Counted from the first letter of the stretch, positions 44,697 through 53,788 are shown. The stretch is 64,000 bases of DNA from VXNE01 sp965248075 (GCA_965248075.1 CBDFIL010000003.1:868001-932000); one strand, 5' to 3'. The notes: a model not told the origin generated them from the letters alone. Made by a program: numbers and translations.

Positions 44697-45167
44697 CTAC
44701 GCCGCGTTCGCGTCCTCCAGGAGGGTGTTCGTCTCGGCAACGACCAGCTCCCGATAGACGTCGCCGACCATCTCCCACGTGCCGCTGTACCCTTTCGGCA
44801 CGACGACGTGGTCCCCGGTGTCGGCCTCCCGAACATTCCCCTGCCGATCCGTGAGGATCAGCTTCCCCGCGAGTACGTGGACATACTCGTCGTAGAGCGT
44901 GTTCTCGAGTTCGAGGATGCCCGGCCCGCTCTCGTACACCACGATGAGAACGTCGCCGAAGAACAGTACCTTCGTCCTGGGACCGTGCTCGGGAGCCACC
45001 AGGATGCGGCGCGGGTTCCCCACCTTCTTCCCCACCTGGGGCGGCGATTCCTCCAGCCCGCTCCCCGCGAGCAGGTCCGGATCGAGCATAAGCGGCACGC
45101 CACCCAGTTTCTTTCGATGCATCGCGGCCTCCTCGATTGCCGTGGTGTCCGGACGTAAGTCTTGCAT
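44697..45167 (-). CDS. Cupin-domain protein
   Basis: 156 residues with a single cupin barrel: ELENTLYDEYVHVLAGKLIL (motif 1, with the metal-binding Glu and His) and DTGDHVVVPKGYSGTWEM (motif 2). Such proteins often act in sensing or in metabolism of small carboxylates; no specific function can be given. The start at 45167 is the ATG that begins MQDLRPDT. No partner is tightly linked; 45168-45442 carries only a hairpin. Confidence 0.8.
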   Translation of the reverse strand: MQDLRPDTTAIEEAAMHRKKLGGVPLMLDPDLLAGSGLEESPPQVGKKVGNPRRILVAPEHGPRTKVLFFGDVLIVVYESGPGILELENTLYDEYVHVLAGKLILTDRQGNVREADTGDHVVVPKGYSGTWEMVGDVYRELVVAETNTLLEDANAA

Positions 45168-45267
45168 ACCTTGGCTTTCGAACGTGAGTCGCCCCACCGG
45201 CTCTCGTGCCATCAGAGCTTCCGGGCGACGCTGGCCTGGAAGTGGCGGGGCAGCTCCGGCGACGCTC

Positions 45268-45295
45268 ATGGGACACCCACTCTTGTGGGTCCCAT
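45268..45295. repeat. REP-like hairpin with TCTTG loop
   Basis: ATGGGACACCCAC, TCTT, GTGGGTCCCAT with one bulge. It keeps the GGGAC...CTTGTGGG...TCCC outline of the REP family but lacks GTAG. It may be a diverged member or an attenuator of the cupin gene. Confidence 0.45.
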
Positions 45296-45442
45296 CTGGC
45301 GCTGCTCGGGTGGTTGTCCCACGCCACCAACCCCTCGTGAGCGCGATCCTTCGCCGCACAGATCCCTCTCGACGCCCCGGGAATTTGCCTGGCCTTCGAC
45401 AAGCATCTATCCTGTGGGCCACAGAAATTGTGAGCCGGGCCC

Positions 45443-45763
45443 ATGAGGAACATCACCGTGTCGGTTGACGAGGAAACCCACCGCCTCGCTCGCATTCGGG
45501 CAGCCGAACTGGACACCTCCGTATCCGCGCTCGTGCGGGAGTACCTGAGAAGCCTCGCCAGTCGAGACAAGACGGAGTCGCGACGCGTCGAGACGGCGGA
45601 TGAGCGCAGACGCAGACTGTTGGACGATGTGCTGGCGGACTTCGACGCGCGCGGCGTTGGCCTTCAGATGGCCGACAACCTCTCCAGGGACGAGTTGTAC
45701 GACCGCGCTACGGCGCGAGCCGAGGCGACAGCGCATGCCCAACGCACACGGCGGACCGACTGA
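45443..45763 (+). CDS. Ribbon-helix-helix-type antitoxin
   Basis: 106 residues. MRNITVSVDEETHRLARIRA and ELDTSVSALVREYLRSL form the ribbon-helix-helix DNA-binding module of CopG/VapB-like antitoxins; the C-terminal half is charged and helical. It is followed after 5 bases by a PIN-domain toxin gene. It should bind the toxin and repress the operon promoter. Confidence 0.85.
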   Translation: MRNITVSVDEETHRLARIRAAELDTSVSALVREYLRSLASRDKTESRRVETADERRRRLLDDVLADFDARGVGLQMADNLSRDELYDRATARAEATAHAQRTRRTD

Positions 45764-45768
45764 ACGGG

Positions 45769-46191
45769 GTGCGCTTCGTCGACACCAACATACTACTGTA
45801 CGCGGCAAGCCTCGTCCCGTCAGATGCGGAGAAGCGTCATCGTGCCCGGGAGTTGCTCAAGGGTCCTGAACTCGCGGTATCCGTGCAGGTGCTCCAGGAG
45901 TTCTACCATCAGGCGACGCGCCCTACACGACCCGGAAGGCTCTCGCACGAAGATGCGTTGCAGTTTCTCGAGCCCATCCTGTCCATGCGGGTGGAGGCGG
46001 TCACGCTCGATGTGTTCAAGCTTGCAGTCCAGTTCCGTCGCCGCTTCGGCCTGTCCTACTGGGACGGAGCCATTCTTGCGGCCGCCCGGGCCGCCGAGTG
46101 CGATGCCGTGTACTCCGAAGACATGAGCGACACGCAGGACTACGACGGATTGCGCGTCATCAACCCATTCGCCGACATGCGGGAGTCTTGA
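45769..46191 (+). CDS. VapC-like PIN-domain ribonuclease toxin
   Basis: 140 residues with a GTG start. The PIN acidic residues lie in RFVDTNILLYA (Asp), VLQEFYHQ (Glu), LSYWDGAILAAARAAECD (Asp) and VYSEDMSDTQ (Asp). PIN toxins cleave tRNA or rRNA when not bound by antitoxin. It is co-transcribed with the ribbon-helix-helix gene just upstream. Confidence 0.9.
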   Translation: MRFVDTNILLYAASLVPSDAEKRHRARELLKGPELAVSVQVLQEFYHQATRPTRPGRLSHEDALQFLEPILSMRVEAVTLDVFKLAVQFRRRFGLSYWDGAILAAARAAECDAVYSEDMSDTQDYDGLRVINPFADMRES

Positions 46192-46310
46192 ATTCTTCGG
46201 AAGCGATCTCCTGATCCGCACGGTGGAATGTGAACGAAGCGCCGGCACCGTAGGTCCCCCACGTTCCCTGCCTTCCCGCATCGTCTCGTCTCCTCGGAGG
46301 TCCTCCCCGG

Positions 46311-46793
46311 ATGGGTGGCAATTATGCATTCCAAATGCAGGTCATCGTGGTGCGGCCCTATTTCGCCAACATCGGCAAGCGGCTGGTGAAAACACCCAAG
46401 GTCTACTTCGCCGACGTGGGTACCCTGTGTCATCTCGCAGGGCTCAAGGACCCGGAACATGCTGCCTCCGGTCCGATGGGAGAAGCGATCATGGAGACTG
46501 CGGTACTGTCGGAGATCTTCCGAACCGTGACCCACAGGGGCGAGAACCCGCGCGTCTGTTTCTGGCGGACACGGGCGGGGACGGAAGTGGACTTTGTGGT
46601 CGAGACTACCGCCGGCGTGGTTCCCATCGAGGTCAAGCTGTCCGCGACGCCTCGGCCGGCCATGGCCTCGACCATCAGGGGACTGCAACGGGACATGAAG
46701 AGCGCGGGTCTGCCCGGATACGTGGTGCATCCCGGCGATGTCCGTCTGCCGCTCGGCCCGGCCGTGACGGCGCTGCCCTTCGGCGAGCTGTAA
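46311..46793 (+). CDS. DUF4143-type ATPase, C-terminal fragment
   Basis: 160 residues match only the C-terminal region of AAA_14/DUF4143 ATPases: PYFANIGKRLVKTPKVYFAD, GEAIMETAVLSEIF, then the nuclease-like VCFWRTRAGTEVDFVVETT and GVVPIEVKLSATP. The ATPase domain and winged helix are missing. It is a second and more truncated remnant of the family seen at 12351. The first 10 residues after the ATG look like unrelated junction sequence. Confidence 0.65.
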   Translation: MGGNYAFQMQVIVVRPYFANIGKRLVKTPKVYFADVGTLCHLAGLKDPEHAASGPMGEAIMETAVLSEIFRTVTHRGENPRVCFWRTRAGTEVDFVVETTAGVVPIEVKLSATPRPAMASTIRGLQRDMKSAGLPGYVVHPGDVRLPLGPAVTALPFGEL

Positions 46794-46841
46794 AAGCCTG
46801 GAACTGAGGCAACGCCCGTCAGGGCGATGGCTTCGGTGGTG

Positions 46842-46985
46842 TCAACCCACGTATGCGGGAATCAGCAGATAGGCCAGGAAAATCACCAGAGCCAGCAGGC
46901 TGGCGCGGTCGAAACGGGTGGTCAAAACGGTCATGCCGCGGACCATAGCGCCGAAAAGTGGATTTGGGTAAGACGAATACGCCAT
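46842..46985 (-). CDS. Possible 47-residue membrane peptide
   Basis: MAYSSYPNPLFGAMVRGMTV then ASLLALVIFLAYLLIPAYVG: one predicted transmembrane helix. It lies downstream of the YeiH remnant on the same strand. It could be a tail of a lost transporter. No RBS is clear. Confidence 0.3.
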   Translation of the reverse strand: MAYSSYPNPLFGAMVRGMTVLTTRFDRASLLALVIFLAYLLIPAYVG

Positions 46986-47064
46986 ATGGTTACGGGGGGC
47001 TGGAACTGACAGACCGCGGACGACGGTCCGCCTCGATGCCAACCCTCCCTTCGAGGCCGCAGGC

Positions 47065-47639
47065 TCAGACCAGCAGCACGAGCAACAGCGCCACCGGGGC
47101 GACGATCAACCAGAGGCACACGCCCAGGGCAACGCTGGACGGCGACAGTTCCCGCAAGCTCTGCCGGTCAAGTTCCAGCCCGATCAGGCCGAGGGCAACC
47201 ACCAGGAGCGCCTTGCTGGCGAAACCGATGCCCTGCACCAGGGCGGCGTTGAACTCGACAAGGGCGCCGAGTGCCGCCGCGCCCACGAACAACAGGATGA
47301 AGATCGGAACCCGCAACCGTGCCTCGCGCCTGCCGTAGACCAGACTCGCTGCGAAAGCGAGCGGTATCAGCCACAGCGTCCGCCCGAGTTTGACCGTCGT
47401 TGCCACCGCGGCGGCCTCATCGCCGACACGGTCACCATGCGGTCGAACCTCAGGGTAAACCCGAGCAGCACGATGGCCGTCTGCAGGCTGATGCTACTGA
47501 GCCTGCTGCTCCGCTTGACGGGATTGACGCCCAGACCCACGCGGATGGTCAGCCCACCCAGGAGGGCAATCGCGGGATTTCGCAGGGTGATGCCCACGGC
47601 GAGGGCGACAGTCAGGCACAGCCACGCGGCGACACGGAC
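47065..47639 (-). pseudogene. YeiH/UPF0324-family membrane protein with internal deletion
   Basis: The N-terminal helices (VAAWLCLTVALAVGITLRN, AIALLGGLTIRVGLGV, QTAIVLLGFTLRFDRM) and the C-terminal third (ATTVKLGRTLWLIPLAFA, VPIFILLFVGAAALGAL, ALLVVALGLIGLELDRQSL) of a UPF0324 transporter are joined out of frame at about 47400. The central about 130 residues are gone. The family is annotated as putative sulfate exporters. This copy cannot be functional. Confidence 0.75.
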
Positions 47640-47812
47640 TCCCTTGCCCTGGCGCGTGTCGGTCCTGGAGGTGGGAGGGTCATTCACTCCACCCCACGAT
47701 ACCGTACGAGACGTTGCCGCGTTGCCGGGCCAGTCCGGCCGGCATGGCGCCTTGCCCGGACTCGCCCCATAAGCCAACATCCTGAACACGCAACAACAAT
47801 AGTGAGTGCCCC

Positions 47813-48709
47813 ATGCAAGTCAGCCTCTGGCCAAGTCCGACACTGCCGTTCCACGAAGTCCTTTCCCTTGCCAGGCACGCCGAGGCGACCGGCTGGGACG
47901 GTTTGTGGTACGCCGATCACTTCATGCCGAACGCTGAGGACACCAGCGCTCCCTGGCCGGAGGCCTGGATGACCCTGGCGGGGGTTGGCGCCCAGGTGCC
48001 GAGGATTCGCCTCGGCACGCTGGTGACCGGCAACACGTACCGCCATCCGGCGGTGCTGGCCAAGATGGCGGCAACGCTCGACCACATGACCGAGGGCCGG
48101 GTCGTCCTCGGTCTCGGCAGCGGTTGGCAGGAGAACGAACACCACCAGTACGGCATTCCGTTTTACACGGTCAAGGAGCGCCTGCAGCGGCTCGACGAAG
48201 CCTGCGCCGTCATCAAGGCACTGTTCACCGAGTCCAGCGCCAACTTCGAGGGTCGCTTCTACCAACTCAAGGACGCCTCCCTCGAGCCCAAGCCGGTGCA
48301 ACAGCCGCTGCCCCTGCTGATCGGCGGCGGCGGCGAGCAGCGCACCCTTCGCATCACTGCGCGTTATGCCGATGCGTGGAACGTGTGGGGCGACGTCGCG
48401 ACGCTGCGGCACAAGATGGAAATCCTCGACGGCCACTGTGCGGACCTCGGTCGGGATCCCGCGGCCATCCGACGCACCGCCGTCGCCATGCTGTTCATGA
48501 GCGAAGACGAGACTTATCTCGAGCGGATGCGCAAGACCGACATAGGCATGCCGACGGTCATCGGCACCCCCGAGGAAGTCCGGGAAACACTCGACGCCTA
48601 CGAGTCCATCGGGGTGGACGAGTTCATCGTGCCGGACTTCACTCTCGGCGGGCACAGCGAGAAAGTCGAGACGCTCGACCGGTTCATCACGGAAGTCTGC
48701 GGGCGTTAG
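47813..48709 (+). CDS. LLM-class flavin-dependent oxidoreductase (F420 type)
   Basis: 298 residues with a luciferase-like TIM barrel: MQVSLWPSPTLPFHEVLSLA, GWDGLWYADHFM, IRLGTLVTGNTYRHPAVLAK, GRVVLGLGSGWQENEHHQYG (the LG.G...E.E motif), PLLIGGGGEQRTLRI and VIGTPEEVRETLDAY. Members use FMN or F420 to oxidise or reduce a wide range of compounds. It is convergent with the amidase gene, 20 bases apart. A copy of its last 16 codons reappears at 50440, on the far side of the amidase. Confidence 0.9.
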   Translation: MQVSLWPSPTLPFHEVLSLARHAEATGWDGLWYADHFMPNAEDTSAPWPEAWMTLAGVGAQVPRIRLGTLVTGNTYRHPAVLAKMAATLDHMTEGRVVLGLGSGWQENEHHQYGIPFYTVKERLQRLDEACAVIKALFTESSANFEGRFYQLKDASLEPKPVQQPLPLLIGGGGEQRTLRITARYADAWNVWGDVATLRHKMEILDGHCADLGRDPAAIRRTAVAMLFMSEDETYLERMRKTDIGMPTVIGTPEEVRETLDAYESIGVDEFIVPDFTLGGHSEKVETLDRFITEVCGR

Positions 48710-48729
48710 GAAGGCTCTGACAGGTTTCC

Positions 48730-50322
48730 TCAGACGTCTTCCGAAGACCGCCAGCCTGCTTCGTCCGGCCTGTCAAACGGCGGCAGCGTATCCTCGAGGT
48801 GTTGCATCACGGCCAGCACGATGTCCTCGCACCAGGGATTGGCGACGACCTGCACGCCGATCGGGACGCCGGTGGACGACGTCCCGCCACGCACCACACC
48901 CGCCGGCCATCCGGTGAGGTCGTACGCCTCGGTGTAGCTCGCATCGGTGGCCGGGAAGGGCGCATCGCCGGGCGCCGGATGCGGTGGCGCCGGGTGGGCG
49001 TTGACCGGTGATATGAGTACGTCGTACTGCGCCATGTGCCGCTGCATTCGCCGGCGATAGTCCTCGAACCGCCTGAGCTGGGCATTCAACCCCGCTGACG
49101 GAATCTCGCCCGCATCGGACGCTTCCGCAAACTGCCTGAACCAGTTGTTGGCATAGTCCTTGATCTCCGTGCCTGCTTCTTCCAGCAGTGCCCGCACGCC
49201 CGCATGGGCGCCCACCGCCCAGAAACCGCCACCAACCGAACTGGTCTCGCTGACGCCGTCGAGACGGTCCCGCCGCATCTGCAGACCGGCCCGTGCCAGC
49301 AGCGCTTCGGCGCCCTCGACCACGGCAACGGTCTCCTCGTCCGGGGCGGCCACCCCGTTGTCCAGCATCACCGCACAACGGAGCCCGGCCAAGGTCACCC
49401 CGCTGGATGCGGCGAGCGGAACCGGCTGTATGCGCGTATCCAGCCCATCCGGTCCCCGGATCACGGAGAGGATCAACTCCAGATCCGCCACGGTTCTCGC
49501 CATCGGACCGGCGTGGCTGATGGAATCGGTCAGCATCCCCGGAGGCAGACAGAGCCCCGTGCGCGGCACACTGCCACTGGTCGGCTTGATGCCGACGATG
49601 CCGCAGGAATGCGACGGCACACGGATGCTGCCGCCGTAGTCCGTGCCGATGTCGAACGACGTCAACCCGGCGGCGATTGCGGCGGCCGCCCCGCCGCTGC
49701 TTCCTCCCGGCGAGCGGGCGAGGTCGTAGGGATTGTTCGTGAAACCGTGGATGTTGTTGTGGGTCTCGAAGGAGAGCGTGAACTCGGGCGTGTTCGTCTT
49801 TCCCAACAGGATCGCGCCCGCGGCCTTGAGCCGCCCGACCACCGTTGCATCCGCCGCGGGCACGAAGTCCCTGCGTCCGAGCGTGCCCCACGTGGAAACG
49901 ACCCCGGCCGTGTCGAAGCAGTCCTTGATGGTCATGGGCACACCGTGCAGCGGACCCGGCGAGCGACCCTCCGCGAGCGCCGCATCGGCTTCTTGCGCCC
50001 GTTGCCGCGCATCCCCCGCCAGGGCAACCACCGCGTTCAGCGCCGGATTGAACAGCTCGATGCGCTCGAGGTAACGCGCGACCAGTTCCTCGCTCGAGAG
50101 TTGCCCGTTACGGATCAGCGCGGCCTGGGCGGTGGTCGAGAGATAGGGAAGTTCGTCATCCGGAATGGCCATGGTCGTGGACTCGCTTGTCTTGGAATGG
50201 GTCTGATGGGTTGCCAACGCGATCGCCGGGATCAGGGCGGACTTGACGACCGTCCGCCGCGATACGCCGACCCGGGGATGGCGCTGCCGCTCGAGCACCG
50301 GGCCATCCCGTCGGTTGGACAT
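48730..50322 (-). CDS. Amidase-signature enzyme with Tat-like signal
   Basis: 530 residues. An N-terminal VSRRTVVKSALIPAIALA resembles a Tat signal, so export is likely. The amidase Ser-cisSer-Lys triad is visible: Lys in GVPMTIKDCFDTAG, cis-Ser in RSPGGSSGGAAAAIAAGL and the nucleophile Ser in TDYGGSIRVPS. The family hydrolyses amides to acids and ammonia. An internal ATG after the signal (MAIPDDELPYL) would give a cytoplasmic form. Both flanks carry LLM oxidoreductase C-terminal sequence in direct orientation, suggesting it was inserted into, or retained inside, a duplicated LLM region. Confidence 0.9.
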   Translation of the reverse strand: MSNRRDGPVLERQRHPRVGVSRRTVVKSALIPAIALATHQTHSKTSESTTMAIPDDELPYLSTTAQAALIRNGQLSSEELVARYLERIELFNPALNAVVALAGDARQRAQEADAALAEGRSPGPLHGVPMTIKDCFDTAGVVSTWGTLGRRDFVPAADATVVGRLKAAGAILLGKTNTPEFTLSFETHNNIHGFTNNPYDLARSPGGSSGGAAAAIAAGLTSFDIGTDYGGSIRVPSHSCGIVGIKPTSGSVPRTGLCLPPGMLTDSISHAGPMARTVADLELILSVIRGPDGLDTRIQPVPLAASSGVTLAGLRCAVMLDNGVAAPDEETVAVVEGAEALLARAGLQMRRDRLDGVSETSSVGGGFWAVGAHAGVRALLEEAGTEIKDYANNWFRQFAEASDAGEIPSAGLNAQLRRFEDYRRRMQRHMAQYDVLISPVNAHPAPPHPAPGDAPFPATDASYTEAYDLTGWPAGVVRGGTSSTGVPIGVQVVANPWCEDIVLAVMQHLEDTLPPFDRPDEAGWRSSEDV

Positions 50323-50439
50323 TCGTCACACCCTCGATTTGCACTGCGTGCGTGTCATTGAGCCACAGTCCTGACCCGACGGCGATACCGCATCTGTCGG
50401 GAACCCTGATCAAGCTCCTTCAATCCCGGGCAACGCCCT

Positions 50440-50490
50440 GAGAAGATCGAGACGCTCGACCGCTTCATCAAGGAAGTCGCCGGACGGTAG
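50440..50490 (+). pseudogene. LLM oxidoreductase, last 16 codons only
   Basis: EKIETLDRFIKEVAGR plus TAG, against EKVETLDRFITEVCGR at the end of the intact LLM gene (48659-48709). It is the tail of a second LLM gene whose body has been lost. Confidence 0.7.
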
Positions 50491-50567
50491 TGCCGTGGCA
50501 CTCCGGACCTTGACACGGCATCGCGGACCCGCAAGACTTAGCCCGGCTTAGCTAATAGGAGCGTGGA

Positions 50568-50825
50568 GTGAAGGTCAACATGCACGAAGCAAAGTCGCAG
50601 CTCTCGCGCCTGGGCAGGTTGGCCTGGGACGGCGAGGAGATCGTCATCGCGAAAGCCGGTGAACCCTACCTGCGGCTGGAGCCGTACCGCCAGCCGCGGG
50701 GCAAACGCGTTCTCGGAGCATTGTCGGGCCAGATCCGGATGGCCCCGGACTTTGACGAGACCCCCGAGGAAGTCATCGATGCATTCCATGGCTCGAAGCT
50801 GTTTCCGGGTGAGGACGCGCGATGA
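50568..50825 (+). CDS. Phd/YefM-type antitoxin
   Basis: 85 residues with a GTG start behind a GGAG RBS. MHEAKSQLSRLGRLAWDGEE and IVIAKAGEPYLRLEPY form the Phd/YefM fold, with a toxin-binding tail TPEEVIDAF. It overlaps the toxin gene by ATGA. Just upstream, CTTAGCCCGG and CTTAGCTAA at about 50536-50555 form a repeated TTAGC with a palindromic TTAGCTAA, a plausible operator. Confidence 0.85.
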   Translation: MKVNMHEAKSQLSRLGRLAWDGEEIVIAKAGEPYLRLEPYRQPRGKRVLGALSGQIRMAPDFDETPEEVIDAFHGSKLFPGEDAR

Positions 50826-51202
50826 TGCGCCTGTTGCTCGACACGCACGCGCTGCTCTGGGCTCTCGGCGAGCCCGGGAAACTGACCGGCGAGGCATTTG
50901 ACGCCTTGGAAGACGAGCGCAACGACGTCTTCGTGAGCGCGGTCAGCGCCTGGGAGATCGCCATCAAGCGCGCGCTCGGAAAGCTGTCGGCGCCGGACGA
51001 TCTGGAAACCGGGATCGTCAGCCAGGGCTTCTCGCCCCTGCACATCACGTTCCATCATGCGGAGGTGGCGGGCGCCCTGCCGCGGCATCACGCGGACCCG
51101 TTCGACCGCATGCTCGTCGCTCAAGCGCAGGCGGAGGGGCTCACCCTCGTCAGTCGAGACGCCCGCATGCCGCTCTACGGGGTACGCACCCTGGCGGCTT
51201 GA
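50822..51202 (+). CDS. PIN-domain toxin (VapC type)
   Basis: 126 residues: LLLDTHALLWAL (catalytic Asp), SAVSAWEIAIKRALGKL (Glu), HHADPFDRMLVAQAQAEGL (Asp) and TLVSRDARM (Asp), the full PIN acidic set with the WEIAIK motif typical of PhdYefM-partnered PIN toxins. It is translationally coupled to the antitoxin. The next 187 bases (51203-51389) hold nothing that I can identify. Confidence 0.92.
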   Translation: MMRLLLDTHALLWALGEPGKLTGEAFDALEDERNDVFVSAVSAWEIAIKRALGKLSAPDDLETGIVSQGFSPLHITFHHAEVAGALPRHHADPFDRMLVAQAQAEGLTLVSRDARMPLYGVRTLAA

Positions 51203-51389
51203 GCGCGGGACTCCTGCGTTCTCATCGGTCCCACGGCGGCGCCACCGTCGACACCCGTTCCCTTGACGCGGCCCGGCGTTCAACGCGATCCGCGTTGCGC
51301 CCGAACGCGGCGAGACCCTCCTGCACCCGACCGCGCAGCTTGCCTCCGGTCGTGGACACCACGCGATGCCTCATGGCCCGCTTCGCCCC

Positions 51390-52757
51390 CTACCCGCCTC
51401 GCGTGGCCGCAGCCGCTTCCGTCGCCTCGTGGCGCAGCAGGTCGCGCAACGAGATCCCGATTCGGGCGAGATGACGTTGGCGAAAGAAGTAGTACACGAC
51501 GCCGAGCGCGAGCAGGCCGATGTAGAAGAAACCCGGCAACAGGTTGTCGCGCACGCCGACGTAGAGAAACGTCACCGAGACCACGATCTTGATGGCAGCG
51601 ACCGTGCGCAACGCGTTCCCTTTCAGCTTGAATGCGGCCTTCGCATAGTGCTCCGGCATGGCCGCCGGCAATCGCAGCAACGCGATCGCCCAGATGATCC
51701 CGTAGATCATGACGCCGATCACCGTTACGGACGCGTACTGGACGGCCGTGCCCTGCGCCGCGATCCCCACGAGCACCCACAGCACCACGAAGATCATGGC
51801 GGCATTGGGCTCGCGTGTGCGCTTGCTCACCCGGCTCAGCACCTGCGGGTAGATGCGGCTGCGTGCCAGGGCGAAGAAGCTCCGCGACATGGCGAGAACG
51901 GCGACGTTGATGGACGTTGCCGCGGCAAGCAGCGCGCTGATCGTGATCGCCACCGCGAACCACTCGGGCAGGAACAGGGAGGATGCGTAGCTCATCGGCG
52001 CGACGATCGCCCCGAGTTCCTGCCAGGGCACCAACCCCGGCAGCACGATGGTCACGAGGGTGTAGATCACGGCCACGACGACGAAGCTGAGCAGCAGTGC
52101 GAGCGGAATGTTCCGTCCGGGGTTGCGAATCTCCTCGCCGACGACGACCACCGTCAGGAAGCCGGAGTACGAGTAGAACGCCGGCACTGCCGCGCTCAAC
52201 ACGGAATCGAGACCGTTCGGCACCATCGGCGCATAGTTCGCAGAATCGATGTAGAAGATGCCCCCGACCCCGAAGACCAGCAGCGAACTCACGAAGATCG
52301 ACACCATGATCATCTGCGTGCGCACGCTCGTGCGCAGACCCAGCAGATTGAGCCCGAGGAGCACCAGCGTGATGCCGATCGCGATGGTCAAACGATCCCA
52401 TTCGGGCAGGAAGAAGCGCAGGTAGTCGGCGAAGCCGAACGCGAGGATGGGCACCCCGACAGCGAGCCCGATCATCCCCGCCCACACCTTGAGGAACCCG
52501 ATGACCGGGTGGAGCACGATACTCGTGAAGACGTAGTCGCCGGCGCTGACCGGCAGAATGGTGCCAACCTGCGCCGCGATCAGACAGTTGACGATGGCCA
52601 GCCCGCCGGCGATGAAGTATGCGAAGACGACCGCCGGTCCGGCAGCGGCCGCCAGCTCGGCCGGGAGGATGAAGATGGACGCACCGATGATGAGCCCGAC
52701 GAGCAGGAACACCGCTCCGCCGAGGCCGACCTTGCGCTCGAGGCGAACGTCAGCCAT
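51390..52757 (-). CDS. APC-superfamily amino acid permease
   Basis: 455 residues, about 12 transmembrane helices. Helix 1 has the unwound GLIIGASIFILP motif (G-x-G/A-S-I-F) that binds the substrate amino or carboxyl group in APC transporters; later VPAFYSYSGF and GEEIRNPGRNIP in the helix 6 to 7 region also fit. It exchanges or symports amino acids or polyamines across the inner membrane; specificity is unknown. Its start lies 44 bases from the BNR-repeat gene's stop on the same strand, so co-transcription is possible. Confidence 0.92.
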   Translation of the reverse strand: MADVRLERKVGLGGAVFLLVGLIIGASIFILPAELAAAAGPAVVFAYFIAGGLAIVNCLIAAQVGTILPVSAGDYVFTSIVLHPVIGFLKVWAGMIGLAVGVPILAFGFADYLRFFLPEWDRLTIAIGITLVLLGLNLLGLRTSVRTQMIMVSIFVSSLLVFGVGGIFYIDSANYAPMVPNGLDSVLSAAVPAFYSYSGFLTVVVVGEEIRNPGRNIPLALLLSFVVVAVIYTLVTIVLPGLVPWQELGAIVAPMSYASSLFLPEWFAVAITISALLAAATSINVAVLAMSRSFFALARSRIYPQVLSRVSKRTREPNAAMIFVVLWVLVGIAAQGTAVQYASVTVIGVMIYGIIWAIALLRLPAAMPEHYAKAAFKLKGNALRTVAAIKIVVSVTFLYVGVRDNLLPGFFYIGLLALGVVYYFFRQRHLARIGISLRDLLRHEATEAAAATRGG

Positions 52758-52801
52758 CGGGATCGACGCGTGTCGAGGTCACGGCGCCTTGCGCCTGGCG
52801 G

Positions 52802-53788
52802 TCAGGCAACGGCCGCGAGCGACAGGACTGCCGGCATCCCCTCGCCCAGAAGCTCCCACGCGGCACCGTCGCTGACGCGCCACACTTCCCCGGTGTCCGT
52901 GCCGATCAGCACGCCACCCGGCGCTTCCGGGTCTACCGTCAGGCCGTGGAAGTTGGCTGCACTCGGCGAATGCGCTGCGTCGCAGAGCGAGCTCCAGGAC
53001 TCACCGCCGTCCTGCGAACGGAACAGCATCGCCTGTGCACCGTGCTCCTCCCGGTAGCTGGAGAAGGCGTGGGGCGCGCTCGCCACCGTAAGACCATAGG
53101 GCGCGCGATGGTCAATGCACATCGGGCGGGAGTAGCGGGGCGTGATGCCCTTCCAGGCGTAGCTCCAGGTGCCGCCACCGTCATCCGAGCGAAACACGCC
53201 CGCGTTGCCCTCCACCATCTCCGCCACGCCGTCGAGGCGGCCGTAGCCGGTGGACGCGTACAGGGTGTCCGGCTCCGCGGGATGGGCGAACAGCATGTGC
53301 AGGTCGGGGTTGTCGCCGGGCAGAACTGTGGACCAGGTCTCGCCGGCATCCTCGGAGACGGCGATACCCCCCACCTCGACGCCGGCCCAGATCCGTTCGC
53401 CCGAGACGACCAGGGCGCGCGCCCGCGCCTGGATCGGTGGATCGAGCGGAAGGCACCAGCCGCCGGCGTCCGCCAACTCCGCGAGCCCGGCAAGCTCGGC
53501 CCAGGTGTCGCCGTGATCCTCGCTCCGGTACAGCCCCGTCGGCGCCGTCCCGGCGTAGAGCAGACCGTTGCCGTCACCACGGACCTGCCATACCTCCCTG
53601 CCTTCGAGACCCGACGGGCGCCATGTGCGCCCACAGTCGTCCGACACGTACAGACCGTCGCCCGTGCCGGCGAAGCAGCGCCCGCCGATGCGGACGAGTT
53701 CGCGCACGCCGCGGCTCCCGAGTACGTGCACCGCCTTGCCGTCCCCGAGCGCGAATACCCCCTTGCTTGTTCCGGCGCAGATGTCCAT
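52802..53788 (-). CDS. BNR-repeat / sialidase-like beta-propeller protein
   Basis: 328 residues without a signal peptide. At least four Asp-box repeats are visible: VSDDCGRTWRPS, RSEDHGDTWAEL, VSEDAGETWSTV, RSDDGGGTWSY and RSQDGGESWSSL (S-x-D-x-G-x-T-W). These mark exo-sialidase and photosystem-assembly-like (VPS10) propellers; no catalytic residues of sialidases are apparent, so it is more likely a binding or stress-response propeller. The start at 53788 gives MDICAGTSKGVFAL, the first blade strand. Confidence 0.85.
   Translation of the reverse strand: MDICAGTSKGVFALGDGKAVHVLGSRGVRELVRIGGRCFAGTGDGLYVSDDCGRTWRPSGLEGREVWQVRGDGNGLLYAGTAPTGLYRSEDHGDTWAELAGLAELADAGGWCLPLDPPIQARARALVVSGERIWAGVEVGGIAVSEDAGETWSTVLPGDNPDLHMLFAHPAEPDTLYASTGYGRLDGVAEMVEGNAGVFRSDDGGGTWSYAWKGITPRYSRPMCIDHRAPYGLTVASAPHAFSSYREEHGAQAMLFRSQDGGESWSSLCDAAHSPSAANFHGLTVDPEAPGGVLIGTDTGEVWRVSDGAAWELLGEGMPAVLSLAAVA

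Noticed and set aside
51366..53057. A 563-codon plus-strand frame opposite the permease
   Set aside because: Its product is a His/Arg/Asp-rich low-complexity shadow; the minus strand encodes a clear APC permease.
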